A stretch of 64,000 nt of DNA, taken from Sthenelais limicola. Its lineage: Eukaryota > Annelida > Polychaeta > Phyllodocida > Sigalionidae. Shown here piece after piece: positions 40,531-51,928 of this stretch (position 1 is its first letter; each line of letters opens with the position of its first letter). Both the position numbers and the translations under genes were made by a program. The stretch covers positions 53,286,773 through 53,350,772 of the forward strand of contig OW804095.1 of assembly GCA_942159475.1 (NCBI GenBank), given 5' to 3'. The notes below the pieces were generated by a model. The model worked only from the letters and a program-made list of their open reading frames with translations. It was not told the DNA's origin and did no database searches.

Positions 40531-41626
40531 TGTATATTATATATGGCAATGTACTATAGACTGTATGTGTTAAGCCCATAATGGTGGTTACATTGTACAT
40601 TACATGCAGTAAGACACTTAATAACATTGCATTTTATTCGCCAAGAACAACCAGCATACTATGGGTGTTTATGAATGTACCTCGATTTCTGGTTCTCCTG
40701 TGTCATAATCTCTCCCAATAAAATGTCCAATAGGCCTATCTTAGAGCAACCTTCCCAAGTGTTGATATTGAATGTTTTTTTTAAATTTACATTCAGATTA
40801 GTTCCCAAACTCCCAAACTAATATCGATCTCTTACTTAATGAAATAGATGTCTGAATTCAATGGTTCAAGGGACAAGTGGAAAGAACTATATATAAATAT
40901 AAAATACCTTATTTATTTGCAAGTAATTAACACCGGGTGGCAGTACTGTACAGTGAATAATGTATTACTTTACAAATAACGTAGCCTAGGCCCTAACGCC
41001 TTGGCTATAATGAACAAAATGGATGTGAATGAGGGGAAAAAACCATACCAATACATATTTTCAACAATAAAAATGCTATTTTTAGAAAATTCTTTTGTAT
41101 ATGGGGGGTGGGGTAATAATTTGTTACATAAATAGGATTAGGGGGAATGGCATAACTCCTTTTATAACACCAGAATAAATAAAGGATGAAAAATAAACCC
41201 TTTTTACATAGTACCTTCCATCTCGTCAATTGATTTTTTCCACTTTTTAGTATTTTTCTGCCAGTTATACTCTAATAGTAATAGGCCTATTCTTAAATTA
41301 ACCTTGATCTCGTTGATAAACACCTGATGAAACATAATATTGTTTAATGGTAAAGAATCAATCAAGAAATATGTTGTTGAAATTATCGGTTGTAAATGAA
41401 ACAAATTTTTTTAGAAATTTGTTTTAAAATGTTTCTAGATCATTGAAAGTGTAGGCCTATGTTGGGAGGCTGGGGAGGGGGACCCGCCCCCTTATATCTA
41501 GCAGACATACATGTCATTCAACATTGATCGCGATTACTTACAACCCCAAAACCGGGGAGGATATATTATATAGCAAAGGGTTTGCCAGTAAAATTAACCC
41601 AGCCCTTCCTTCCTCAATAGGCCTAC

Positions 41627-41701
41627 CTTGGACAGGAGATTGACACCAACAAGGATGATGGCTGCCGAGGTGAGTGCAGCACTGATTGCGTTATCCAACA
41701 T
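41627..41701 (-). CDS. Possible first coding exon (signal or anchor peptide), isolated
   Basis: On minus, an ATG at 41701 opens a 25-codon stretch that ends exactly at a CAAG/GTAGG donor. The product, MLDNAISAALTSAAII then LVGVNLLSK, is a clear hydrophobic segment of the kind that begins secreted or membrane proteins. No matching downstream exon is seen between here and the oppositely oriented gene that ends at 39904. It may be an orphan exon or chance. Confidence 0.25.
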
Positions 41702-43492
41702 ATGATGGGACTATATAAGAAAAGGGCTTAAAAGCACAGCGTTCAGAATAGCTTTTGTATGCCCTGGGTTGTACGCGAGTGAGTCAACCCCATTTACTTA
41801 CATAAATCTTGTTAAAAATTTGAACTACCGCAACATTGTATGACGCCGCCCGAGCTACCACCTGGTGACAGTAATCCACATAACGCCAAATTCTAATGTC
41901 ACTATAAGAGGACGCCAGCATGTATGCGGTTAATTAAATTTATTGAGAATACGTTGCATTAATTACACGCACAGTAAGCCCAATTTCTCTAAATAAGGAC
42001 GATTTCCCCTCTCCCTTTCCACCCCCAATTTGTGTATGTTTACATACACCTATATTCAGTATTTATACATTAACATGTCTACATGTTAAAGGTATATGCT
42101 ATGGAAAGCGGAATGCATATAACCGAAAATTGCGCATGCGCAAAAAGCGGCAACCGTTTTAATCGCAACATTACCAAAATTGCCGCAAATTCCATCCGAC
42201 TTTCGCGGCCGTCGAACCGCTTTTTACGCACCGCCGCCCGCTTTTTACGGGGCCGGCGGCCGCAATTTGCGGTACTTCAGCCGCCCATTTCGCAACTCTT
42301 ACCGATTTCGTCGGCCGCTTCTGTCGTCAAATGCGGCCGTCATAAGTCACCAAATTTCACTTTGCCAATTAAATAGATTATTTCATTAAAATGTTAAAGA
42401 GCTATTTTGTGACTACTTTGAAAGTTACTGCAGGTTTCTAAGACGTGCATAAACGCGCATTTGCGATATTTACTCTTAGATGTTTTATATTTGTCAATGT
42501 CTTGAGTAGAGTAAACTCCTGGTAAATTCAAATCCTAATTCATCTCTATATAAGCGGTCATACCGTCAAGTGACCTGCCTAAATATGTGTCTTGGGAGTA
42601 TGTCAATCAAGTGCTTCCCCACTGGTTTTAAACCAAAAGAAAGTTTAAAAAATAAAAATCGAAGTGTCTGGAATGAATCTTGGCACTTTGCCTTAATTGA
42701 TTGACCTACTGGAACAATTATTGATCATGGCGGGGGTTAGAAAATAGAATTTCAGGCATTTGTCAACTAAGTCAATCCTTGCAGTTCTGTTATGCCTATT
42801 GCTTGTAAATTTAAAGACCAAGATTTCTCGAATTTCAGGGTCCGCTTTAAGAAAGTAGCAATTGCATTAAAACGGTAAAGTTTAGGAGTGCATCTGTTAT
42901 GAGTGGTATGTCTCAATGTGGTCGATGAGACTGGTTCATTAAACTAAGATTCATAATTTAGCTTACACATTGTGGGCACTTGTATTAAATACAACGCATC
43001 CTAATCCGATAAGCATTGTTCCATTGACCACTTCATCGAATCTGATTTACAAGGCTTACGTCAGTAACTGTTCCAAAAGTGCGTTAGAACTTTAAAGTCT
43101 ATTGCCACCTGAGTTTCTTCCTATTTTCCTTTGATAAGAGTATCAATTTATAACTGTACTAATCTAGTGTGGAGATGTTAATAAGAATAAGTAAACTCCT
43201 AGAATATGAATATAATTGGATAAATTATTAACTTTTCAAATGTTATGCTGCAAGGATTGTAATTTCTTAAATAAACCCTTTGAATTAATTCATTCAACTA
43301 GAAATTTACTTTGTGTACTGTACAGTAAGCAAGTAATAACTGAAACGTTTAATTTAAACTAATACACACGTAACCAGCCATGAGTAATCTGAAGTAGAAC
43401 TAAAAGGCTAAACATCCTAATATCAACGTTACAATAGACCGTATAGTAGTCTTCCATAATCTACATTACAATGTTAAGATGCTTAGTATGAT

Positions 43493-43735
43493 TGGGTCAG
43501 ATTTTCAGAAAATGTACAATTCCACTACGCCGATCTTCTCATATAACCCTGATTTCAGTCGAAAATAACGTTCAAAATACAGTTCAACCTAACCAAACAG
43601 ATTGCTAGAATCAATGTAATCAATGCCGAATATACTCGAATTTATCTTGTATTGATTGACCAAATTGCAGCCTAATTTAGCAGAATTTACTAAATGTGTA
43701 CAGCTGCCAATTGCACATTTTCTAAAAATCTGCCT
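43493..43735 (+). mobile_element. 0.24-kb inverted-repeat element, left copy
   Basis: It begins GGTCAGATTTTCAGAAAATG followed by TACAATT and ends with the inverted motif AATTGCACATTTTCTAAAAA then TCTG. A related copy in opposite orientation lies at 45975-46200, and the pair brackets the minisatellite cluster. Confidence 0.7.
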
Positions 43736-43780
43736 CATGTAACATGTACAATATAATGAAACGTAAAATTACTTCACATA

Positions 43781-44575
43781 CACCCCCTGTGCCTCCTCCT
43801 GGACATTCCCCTGTACCTCCTCCTGTACCTCCAACCTGTACATCCTCCTGTACATACCCCTGTACCTCCTCCTGTACATACTCCTGTACACCCCCTATAC
43901 CCCCTCCTGTACCTCCAACCTGTACATCCTCCTGTACATATACCCCCTGTACCTCCTCCTGTACCTCCTCCTGTACACCCCCTGTATCTCATCCTGTATG
44001 TCCTCCTGTGCATACACCTGTAAATCCTCCTGTACACACCCCTGTCCATACCCCTGTATCTCCTCCTGTCCACCCCCCTGTACCTCCTCTGTATATACCG
44101 CTGTACCACCTCCTGTACATCCTGTACCTCCTCCTGTACACCCCCTGTACCACCAACCTGTACCTCCTCCTGTACATATACCCCCTGTACCTCCTCCTGT
44201 ACATACCCCTGTACCACCAACCTGTACCTCCTCCTGTACATACCCCTGTACCACCAACCTGTACCTCCTCCTGTACATACCCCTGTACCACCAACCTGTA
44301 CCTCCTCCTGTACATACCCCTGTACCACCAACCTGTACCTCCTCCTGTACATACCCCTGTACCACCAACCTGTACCTCCTCCTGTACATAACCCTGTACC
44401 ACCAACCTGTACCTCCTCCTGTACATACCCCTGTACCACCAACCTGTACATCCTCCTGTATATACCCCTGTATCTATCTCCTCCTGTACGTCCTCCTGTA
44501 CATACACCTGTAAATCCTCCTGTACACACCCTGTACCTCCTCCTGTACCTCCTCCTGTACCTCCTCCTGGAGGAT
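43781..44575 (+). repeat. Minisatellite, 37-bp unit (CCTCCTGTAC type)
   Basis: The core array near 44155-44460 repeats a 37-bp unit (accaccaacctgtacctcct then cctgtacatacccctgt). It is surrounded by more degenerate CCTCCTGTAC and CATACCCCTGTA words. Because 37 is not a multiple of three and no stop codons arise, several frames on both strands stay open for 160-270 codons. These are artefacts, not genes. Confidence 0.9.
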
Positions 44576-44712
44576 ATACTGTAGGAAAAGCTGGATGAAG
44601 TACTGGAGGAGATACTGGAGGAGGGGGTACTAGAATTGTTACTGGAGGATATACTGGAGTAGCATTAATTGTGAAAAACAATGATAATACCACCGTCAGA
44701 TTTATTATGCAC

Positions 44713-44985
44713 AAAAGATAGTTAACATAGGTTTGAATGGAACTCCAATTGAATCCTATGTTAATTCTTACTGCACAATTTTTAGTTTGCATAGGTTTCT
44801 ATGGGATTCCCATTCAATCCTATGTTAATTCTCACTGCACAATTTTTAGTTTGCATAGGTTTCTATGGGATTCCCATTCAATCCTATGTTAATTCTCACT
44901 GCACAATTTTTAGTTTGCATAGGGCTGAATGGAACTCCCATTGAATTATATGTTAATTCTCACATCACTATTTTTTGTTTGTGTA
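44713..44985 (+). repeat. Tandem repeat, 64-bp unit, about four copies
   Basis: Units contain ctgcacaatttttagtttgc then atagg, with copies starting at 44771, 44835 and 44899 (exact 64-bp spacing) and degenerate flanking copies. There is no coding potential. Confidence 0.85.
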
Positions 44986-45154
44986 GGATTGAATGGAGGC
45001 TCAATAGACACCAGTGTTATTAGTTTATCATTATTTTTGGTGAGCACTGGAACATATGGTGGATAGTGCATGTTTTAATGGCATTCCCAGCCCTGGAGTA
45101 ACCACACTTTTCCAAAATTATTCATGACACATTTGAGCAGATTGGACTAAATGT

Positions 45155-45535
45155 GGGGGTACTGGAGGATGTACTGGAGGATGTTACTGCAAGAGGTAAC
45201 TGCAGGAGGTTACTGCAGGAGATAAGTGGAGGACGTTGCTGGAGGAGATAAGTGGAGGACGTTGCTGGAGGAGATAAGTGGAGGACGTTGCTGGAGGAGG
45301 GTACTGAAGGAGGTTATTGGAGGAGGGTACTGGAGGAGGTTACTAGAGGAGGGTACTGGAGGTTACTGGAGGAGATAAGTGGAGGAGGTTACTGGAGGAG
45401 GGTACTGGAGGAGGGTACTGGAGGAGGTTACTAGAGGAGGGTACTGGAGGAGGTTACTGGAGGAGGTACTGGAAGAGGTCAATGGAGGAGGTTCTGGGGG
45501 AGGTGACTGGAGGTGGGTACTGGAGGAGGTTTCAT
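45155..45535 (+). repeat. GGAGG-type minisatellite
   Basis: Short units such as ggtactggaggaggttact are repeated, including three copies of a 26-bp unit gataagtggaggacgttgct then ggagga (ggacgttgct at 45231, 45257 and 45283). The G-rich words GTACtGGAGGAGG nearly complement the CCTCCTCCTGTAC words of the array 1 kb to the left. Confidence 0.85.
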
Positions 45536-45974
45536 CTGAAATTTGGGTTATTTGAGAAGATGGGCGAAGTTGAATTGTACATTTTCTGAAAATCTAGACA
45601 CAAATGCATGCATGTATGTACATACATATACCTGTATACATGTGCGCATACACACAAACGGTATATACATGTATAAAATGCTCGTAGATTGGAGGCCTAC
45701 TGCGTCATAGCTTTCCCTGGCCTTGAATTAGCCACAAATCTAAAATCATGTCGGTGATTGGACACCTACTGCGTCAATGGCTTTCCTGGTCAAGGTCGCC
45801 AAACGTCAAAATATTTATTATTAATTATGTGTAATATAAGTCTATAAATATCAATACTTAGAATTTCCGACTAGGTAGACATAGGTAAATGGCCCCACTA
45901 ATATTGATGAAATGAAAGAGAAAATATAAGTAGCATGGCTCTATATCATATAGATCGCCGTTTCCCCACTTATA

Positions 45975-46200
45975 TGGGTCAGATTTTCAGAAAATGTACA
46001 ATTGGCAGCTGTACACATTTAGTAAATTCTGCTAAATTTGGCTGAAAAACGAAGAATACTGGGTATATGTCTGAGTATATTTTGTATCACATTGATTTAA
46101 AGTATCTGTTTTGTTATGTTAAACTGCATTTGAAGCTTAATGAGTGTTATTTGAGTGGATTGTTGAAGGTGAATTGTACATATTCAGAGAATCTGACCCA
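45975..46200 (-). mobile_element. 0.23-kb inverted-repeat element, right copy
   Basis: Its terminal motif TGGGTCAGATTTTCAGAAAA and then TGTACAATT is inverted at the far end. Its first 65 bp are an almost exact inverted match to 43668-43732. It is the opposite-orientation partner of the left copy. Confidence 0.7.
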
Positions 46201-48448
46201 TATATCATATATGACGTATCCATGGGTGCAGAGGCGGGGGGGGGGGGCGTCATCATGTAAGAATATCAATATAAATGTTTATCATACAATTCATTAATGA
46301 TCCGAAGTTTGCAGCCGTTGTTTGCGGCCGTATTGAACGCACAAGAGCGCGAAAATATCGGTGTGTCATGCGCATATATCGGGTATCTCATGCGCCGATT
46401 CCGGCCGTACATGCGCCAGTTTCGGTTGCGCATGCGAGTCCACCGCTAAAATCACCCGAGTTTGTCGGCCGCGTTTCTCGGCAACAAAATTCGCGGCCGG
46501 GAAAAACGGCAACGCGCATTTGGCGCAACCGCTTTTAGCGCAGCAACCCGTATATAGCGGGCGACATTGGCGGGTGCGGAAAGTACGGTTCCCATTGAAT
46601 TACTATTGAGCCGATTTTTGCGCATGCGCAATTTTCGGTTATATGCATTCCGCTTTCCATAATATGCGGGTGTTCAATGGAAAAAAAATGGTCGGTGACC
46701 TTTTTATGAAACGTTCAGGGATCATTCCTGACTATATAAGAAAGCAAGAAATGAAAAAAAAGTACATCTCATCGACTTATTTTTTGTTCTACAGCCACTT
46801 GAAAATAAGTGCTTTAGCATTAAAATCTATGGAAAAATGTGTTCTTTTTTCACATTTCATTATATAAAAAAATAATGATCGGTGACTTTTCATTTAGACT
46901 TTCTACACATATATTTGGTATATCATGCTACAGATTTACCAAAGAAAAACAGTACGTTGACGTGGTCAAAAAAAAGTTGTGGTCATTTGAAATTGACCAC
47001 ATCACCCAAATTTAGTTATCAAGCAGCATAATCAATGAAAATGAATCCTAAAAAACATGACTCAAAACTGTTGTAATAAAAATAAACCCTATAGATATTG
47101 AAAATGCTGCACAAATACATCTCAAGTTATGAAGATAATGAAATATTTCAAAGAAAAATAGGAGCCGCTAGGTGGCGTGGGCGTTGACACCCGCATATAT
47201 CTTTAATACTTATGAGATTATATGGGATAAGAAATAAAATATCCCAAATTAAGTAATGACACTAAGCGTAATATTTGCATAATCTTAACATTCAGTCTTA
47301 AAAGTATACCTCTATAGGCTATTGTATACCTCTGGCTTTTACGTACGCACTATATATCGTCGTTAATATATTTAGATATTACACAAAGCTACGAAATAAT
47401 TCTTTCCAGTGGACGACGTTGTCTATTTCTGTTATCACCCCAGCAACATAACCTTCATACTAACACGCACCCCGTTTTCCTGTTGTCGTTATTCCATTTT
47501 GATTTACCCCATTCTTGTATTTCCCCCGGTTACACTTGTGCAGGAGTAGCTGGTCGTGCTCAGGGTGTCTGCACTTTTGGGCAGAAGAAATTTCAGCAGT
47601 AGTCGTTGGAACATAGGCCAAGGGTGTATTAAGCAAGTTTTTACTTAACAGTGTATAGTGTAGGGAGCGGGTATGGGGAAAGTGTACAAGTAAATAGATC
47701 ATTTTATATTTCAAGGCAATTTAATCATTTCCAACAGGATTCAAGACCCATGAAGTATTTCCAGGCACCACGACCAAAATGCCGTTTTTCCAGGTCCTGA
47801 CACTTCGACTGCGTTACTAGCACTCTTGATATTGAAGAGCTTTGAGCTTTGATTAATTATGTGTTTTCCAAGTAATAAACGCCCCCTCCCCCTCCGAAAT
47901 AGTAGTCAATCGAAGAGTCCCAACGCTCATAAATGATACATGGACATTCATAACAAAATACACTAATCAAGTTAGAAGATAAACTTTATTAAGACCAACG
48001 AGGTAAACATTCACATTTGGATTGCTTACGATGAGCAATTTCTAAACCGGTTGCTTGACATCGGAGCATAATAGGCACTAACGTGAGCAACCAAACGTCG
48101 TCCTATCCTATGTCTTAAGAAAGACACATTTTCTTGTTATTCAGTAAGTTTGCAACAATACTAAGTTTTCAAAATATATATATTGGAGGCTCACATGATA
48201 GGCTGCATCTGCTGCAGTTATTTCGAAGTGTATTGATGATGGGTAGTGACGTCACAGTACACAATTCAGCAAACAAGTGAACTACAGAATGCTAAAAAGG
48301 TTAGGTGAAACTAACAAACGTGGCATACAGAATTGCTTAGCGTAGGTCATGAAACGGTTGTGAATACATACATCAAAGTGAGGGCCAAGACAAATAATTT
48401 GGAAATCTTGCAACTGCAGGCTTCATTGGGGGGTGGGGTTCTAGACAT

Positions 48449-48752
48449 ATAGCCGCAAGGTGAAGTGCCGCCACGGCAAACTTGCGCCCAGGACACCAAA
48501 GAGGCACCAGCCATGTCAGGTAGGTATTATTGTACTTGACTTTATTCATAAGCAAAATAAGCATAGAGGGTCATCTACATTGAACAAATTCCAATTTTCA
48601 ACTTGACACCTTTTAGGGAATCACTTGTGTAAATCAAATGGGTGTTGAATAAATCTCTGCATGTATAAAAGTTTGCCATGGCGTCAGTTTGCCTAGGCCG
48701 GAGTTGTCCTAAGCAGTTTGCCGCATGGCACTTCGCATTGTGGCACTTTCTC
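48449..48752. mobile_element. Possible 0.3-kb inverted-repeat element
   Basis: GCCGCAAGGTGAAGTGCCG...CGGCAAACTTG on the left (48452-48487) is matched in reverse on the right by GCCACAATGCGAAGTGCCAT and GCGGCAAACTG (about 48708-48743). The arms are diverged, and no target duplication is clear. Confidence 0.4.
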
Positions 48753-48898
48753 AGACACAGGCATGGGGAACCGGTTCCAAGGCACATCAATTTTTTTTTA
48801 GTCTTACACACTGATTGCTGCAAATTCTTAGATTATAGAGCCTGGAAGTATCGGATGGTGGTATACCACTTATCAATAATCTGACCCCGTCTCATAGA

Positions 48899-49626
48899 TT
48901 AACAACATAGATTACAAATGCCATGTATGATTGATGACATCCGTTGAACGATTTCTCTATCAAGGGGACAGCCACTGAACGGTTTAAAGGAAGAAGTTGT
49001 GGGCACTGGAGCATTAACTTGAATTTTAGAAATTTTAAAATAAACATAATTAGTCTTGATTTCATTAAACAGTATTTGAAGAAAATAAAAAAATAGGAAT
49101 TTCCCTATAACAGGCCCATCGTGCGAGTTGAGATGATTTAATCCCAAAGCAATAAGTTAATATATACTCTTTATAGCATCTGTGGAATTACAATAAGACC
49201 TTTCACCCAATACATTTCTCATTCTTAAATCGTCCCCAAGATTCCAAATAAACAATGACTACATCCAACAGCGCAAGAATATTTCAACAAAGATTACCGG
49301 TATATTAGGTGAAACCCCAAGGCGTCCCCTTCATTAGATTTCTTCGAGCAGGATGCCTGGAAACGACGAAATTTAAATGCGACACATTTTGTCATGAATC
49401 TAATCAAATTTAGCATGCCAACTCATCTCAGATGATTCTTTTGACTGAGCCACTAACTCGACTGTCCTACTTTTGGGCTCTCATTGTATGTGTAAAGATG
49501 GCCAACATAGTTCGAAGGTGGCTTACCTCCATAATCCAACTTACCAATTGTTTGAGGGTGGACTAGACAGCCGCGTGGCTGCGAAATAAAAATAGACAAT
49601 ATCAGCCAAACTCCATAAAAGCGCAT
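48899..49626 (-). CDS. Candidate small secreted cysteine-containing peptide (two exons)
   Basis: Minus-strand exon 49626-49545 encodes MRFYGVWLILSIFISQPRG, a typical signal peptide, then CLVHPQTI, ending at a G/GTAAGT donor. Exon 49017-48899 continues in phase with VNAPVPTTSSFKPFSGCPLD and ends GICNLCC then stop. The joined product would be 66 aa with five cysteines after or near the signal cleavage site. The acceptor is weak (AATTCAAG/TT) and I recognise no family, so this is a hypothesis. Open frames around 47.5-47.7 kb (with KCRHPEHDQLLLHKCNRGKY) might be further exons. Confidence 0.28.
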
Positions 49627-49908
49627 TTTCCTCCCGTGACCACTTATCCCCAGTATCAAATTCTCCTCCTTATGATTTAATCTTAAGAAAACCTTCAAGT
49701 AGATGCAATCACCTATAATAATTCGGGGCAGAAAATATATTTCTCGCTCCTTTGGATATGCTGACCCCATTTGATAATCTAACGTCCGAATAGATGAATA
49801 TTTCGTTCCCAGAATACATACTTAGAGTCAGTATGCTCAATAAATATAGCAAAGGAGACAACTTTATTATTATTTTAAGACATTGTTTTAACATTAAAAA
49901 TGTAGAAA

Positions 49909-49990
49909 TAAAACATCGCCAACGCTGTTGCGGTGGGGGCTGAGCCCAACAGCTTACAAGCTGTGATGTGTGTTGACTTGCCTTAGGTTT
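49909..49990 (-). repeat. Hairpin unit 1 of 3
   Basis: Read on minus: AAGGCAAGT, a variable spacer, CTGTTGGGCTCAGCCCCCAC then CGCAACAG, then GTTGGCGATGTTT. The central part folds (CTGTTG with CAACAG, GGG with CCC). An AATAAA-type signal follows about 50 nt later on minus. Two diverged copies lie to the right. Confidence 0.45.
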
Positions 49991-50045
49991 GCTACGAGTA
50001 TGGATTCTTTTTATCGAAAAAATACCGTTCACGAGAAAAGCATAA

Positions 50046-50143
50046 ACCTCATCACCAACTCAGTTGGGGGCAGGAAGTGCCCAACAGCGGCCTTTCAATG
50101 ACATTCCACTGTGACGATCACACTTGCCTTCTTGCACTTCGAG
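50046..50143 (-). repeat. Hairpin unit 2 of 3
   Basis: Read on minus: AAGGCAAGT, spacer with GTCACAGTG, GTTGGGCA, loop CTTCC, TGCCCCCAAC, then GTTGGTGATG. The stem is kept although its sequence differs from units 1 and 3. Confidence 0.45.
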
Positions 50144-50257
50144 GCTTCCTTGCGGGGGAATTTCAGTGCATGCCTACAATAATGTGACACGACTAAGCAA
50201 TGCACCATCTTTATTTGAATATCTAATCAATTAGCATACACTGGTAAATAAGGGAAA

Positions 50258-50342
50258 AAACATCGCCAACATAATTGTTGGGGGCCCAGGCCCAACAGTG
50301 AAGTTTTTTCACTGCGACGAGCGGAGACTTGCCTTTTTACCG
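50258..50342 (-). repeat. Hairpin unit 3 of 3
   Basis: Read on minus: AAGGCAAGT, spacer with GTCGCAGTG, TGTTGGGCCTGGGCCCCCAA then CA, then GTTGGCGATGTTTT. The stem TGTTGGG/CCCAACA is perfect. AATAAAG follows about 45 nt downstream on minus. Confidence 0.45.
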
Positions 50343-51928
50343 ACGGGTTTCCATGATGAGAGAGTATCTTAGGGCCACTAAGTACACCAGGCAGCAACAT
50401 GGGTAAAAGAAAAAATACGTAGGAAAACAGGCCCAGTGCTCGTGGTGCCTATAAACTTGCCTTAGCACTTGTCATGGCAAAATTTACTGATGAAAGGGAC
50501 ATGCTATCAGGTAAGGCTATTTCGTCAAGAGAGCCATGAAACCCTTGTCCCTGTCACTATTAGGTCACACACTTTAATCTTAACTACATTGCCATGAGAA
50601 GAGAAATAAAGGAATATCACATAAGGGTGTCACCCACATTTGGTAAATGCATGCAAACGCTGATGAAAACCAAAGATCAAGATAAAAAGCCGTTTCCTAG
50701 TTGCAAAGATAGTAATGCAGGGACTCGCCTAACCTTGTGGGAAGCAAGAACAGTCAAGAGTGCAAAGCGATTGGTAGGATTGTATAGATAGCGGCACTAA
50801 CAATGGGTCCATTATCAGACTATTTTGAACCAGGCCACTAGGTCTCCGTGTTGGAATAGCATTAATGATCATGGTCACAAAGGCAGGAACACATGGCACC
50901 CACCTGCCTTGGAACGGAGTGAGACCTACCATAGTAATATCGATCAAAGTTCATGTAAAAAAATGTACGTGACTCTTACTGGAAGGTGGTTAAGAAGGGA
51001 AGAAAGTGTCTCGTAGTTGTTGGGATACTAGGGAATATTTACGGCCAAGAAAACCGTGTTGTCTTAATTGCACTCATGTTTCAGAGCCAACAATGAACGA
51101 ACTGAAAAATAGGAGTTGACCTACCAAAGACGAACAACGTCCAAAATTGGTGACAATCCTTATTTTATTGAAGCGACATTATTATGAGAATGTACAACAT
51201 ACATTACAGGATCACATAAACATAATTTAAGACATGAAATTACAATGACTTGCGATATCTGAGCTAAAACATTGTGAGATTTCTTACCTACTGCCTCGTA
51301 ACAATACTAGTAGGTAGTTCCCCTGATCACTGTCAGTCAACATATAAAATCAATGAGCGAGGCACCGAGCCTACTTACTGTTTTTTCTTCAGTTCCTTTC
51401 AAAGGATGATTGAGACAATCATTATACATACGTAACACAGTGATTCGGTTATTTAAAAACTTACCGTTGACTTAATGCAACGTTTAATTTTCCACAGAAT
51501 TGGCCAGGATTATTGCATAAACCTGTACAAATAAACCTATGAGAGACTTACCGCCAGACTTAAGCCCTTTGGTGTTGCTGTTATTGGGCGTGAAAGGTTT
51601 GGCGGTGGTTCAGAGCTTGTCTACTCTTAGCGGCTCTACACAAGATGGGTCACCCTGGCTGCAACACACAAAACAGAGCCATTCCACCTGGGCGAGTAAG
51701 AAGAATATCATAGACAATACAAGTTACCTAATTATCTCCTAAAAATAAGAGATCAATAATGATGCACAGTATGATCAAATATATCAAAAAGTTTGTTTTT
51801 TGTCCTTTAAATAGAAGTGTTCTCCACTGATTTTCACAAAAACCTTGCATTATGCATAGCTATTGCTTAGAACGAGATGCCACACTTCTATGTCCGACTT
51901 AGCTCAACAAGGCGGCTTGGGGAGAATC

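Larger units (their letters stand above)
39905..42085. other. Intergenic region after the 30-40 kb gene
   Basis: It holds the presumed 3' UTR with AATAAA at 40293, a partial MITE relative (40312-40372), a deleted fold-back copy (40450-40530) and one possible minus-strand exon (41627-41701). Nothing else is recognisable. Confidence 0.5.
42100..46661. mobile_element. 4.56-kb element with 47-bp inverted ends and 6-bp target duplication
   Basis: The left end starts TATGGAAAGCGGAATGCATA and runs on through GCGCATGCGC. The right end is the inverted copy, for about 47 bp. ATATGC is duplicated on both sides (42094-42099 and 46662-46667) and occurs once in the uninterrupted sister element, which proves the insertion. 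About 250-350 bp inside each end are GC-rich with many GCGGCCG, GCCGCAAA and GCGCATG words. No transposase frame exists inside; the body holds inverted-repeat elements and minisatellites. A 6-bp duplication fits IS3EU or Dada-type transposons, but the superfamily is not established. Confidence 0.85.
42090..47202. mobile_element. Second copy of the TTAA-flanked element, split by an insertion
   Basis: The first 10 bp (AGGTATATGC, 42090-42099) and the rest (46668-47202) together make a 545-bp copy of the element at 19057-19605, nearly identical to it. TTAA target duplications flank the outer ends (42086-42089 and 47203-47206). The gap is filled by a separate 4.56-kb element. The high identity of the two copies suggests recent activity. 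Confidence 0.88.
47207..51928. other. Intergenic region downstream of ZNF207
   Basis: It includes the presumed ZNF207 3' UTR (a minus-strand AATAAA at 51169-51164), three diverged hairpin units, an inverted-repeat element and a weak two-exon peptide candidate, all listed separately. Other short frames lack support. Confidence 0.5.

Noticed and set aside
43744..44792. Long open frames on both strands (up to 267 codons) with Pro/Thr/Cys or Gly/Tyr/Arg repeats
   Set aside because: They arise from the 37-bp minisatellite, which has no stop codon in several frames; there is no start context, splice sites or non-repeat domain.
47460..47714. 84-codon minus-strand frame with KCRHPEHDQ...GKRGAC
   Set aside because: It has protein-like composition, but no convincing splice phase links it to another exon; mentioned only as a possible extension of the weak peptide candidate.
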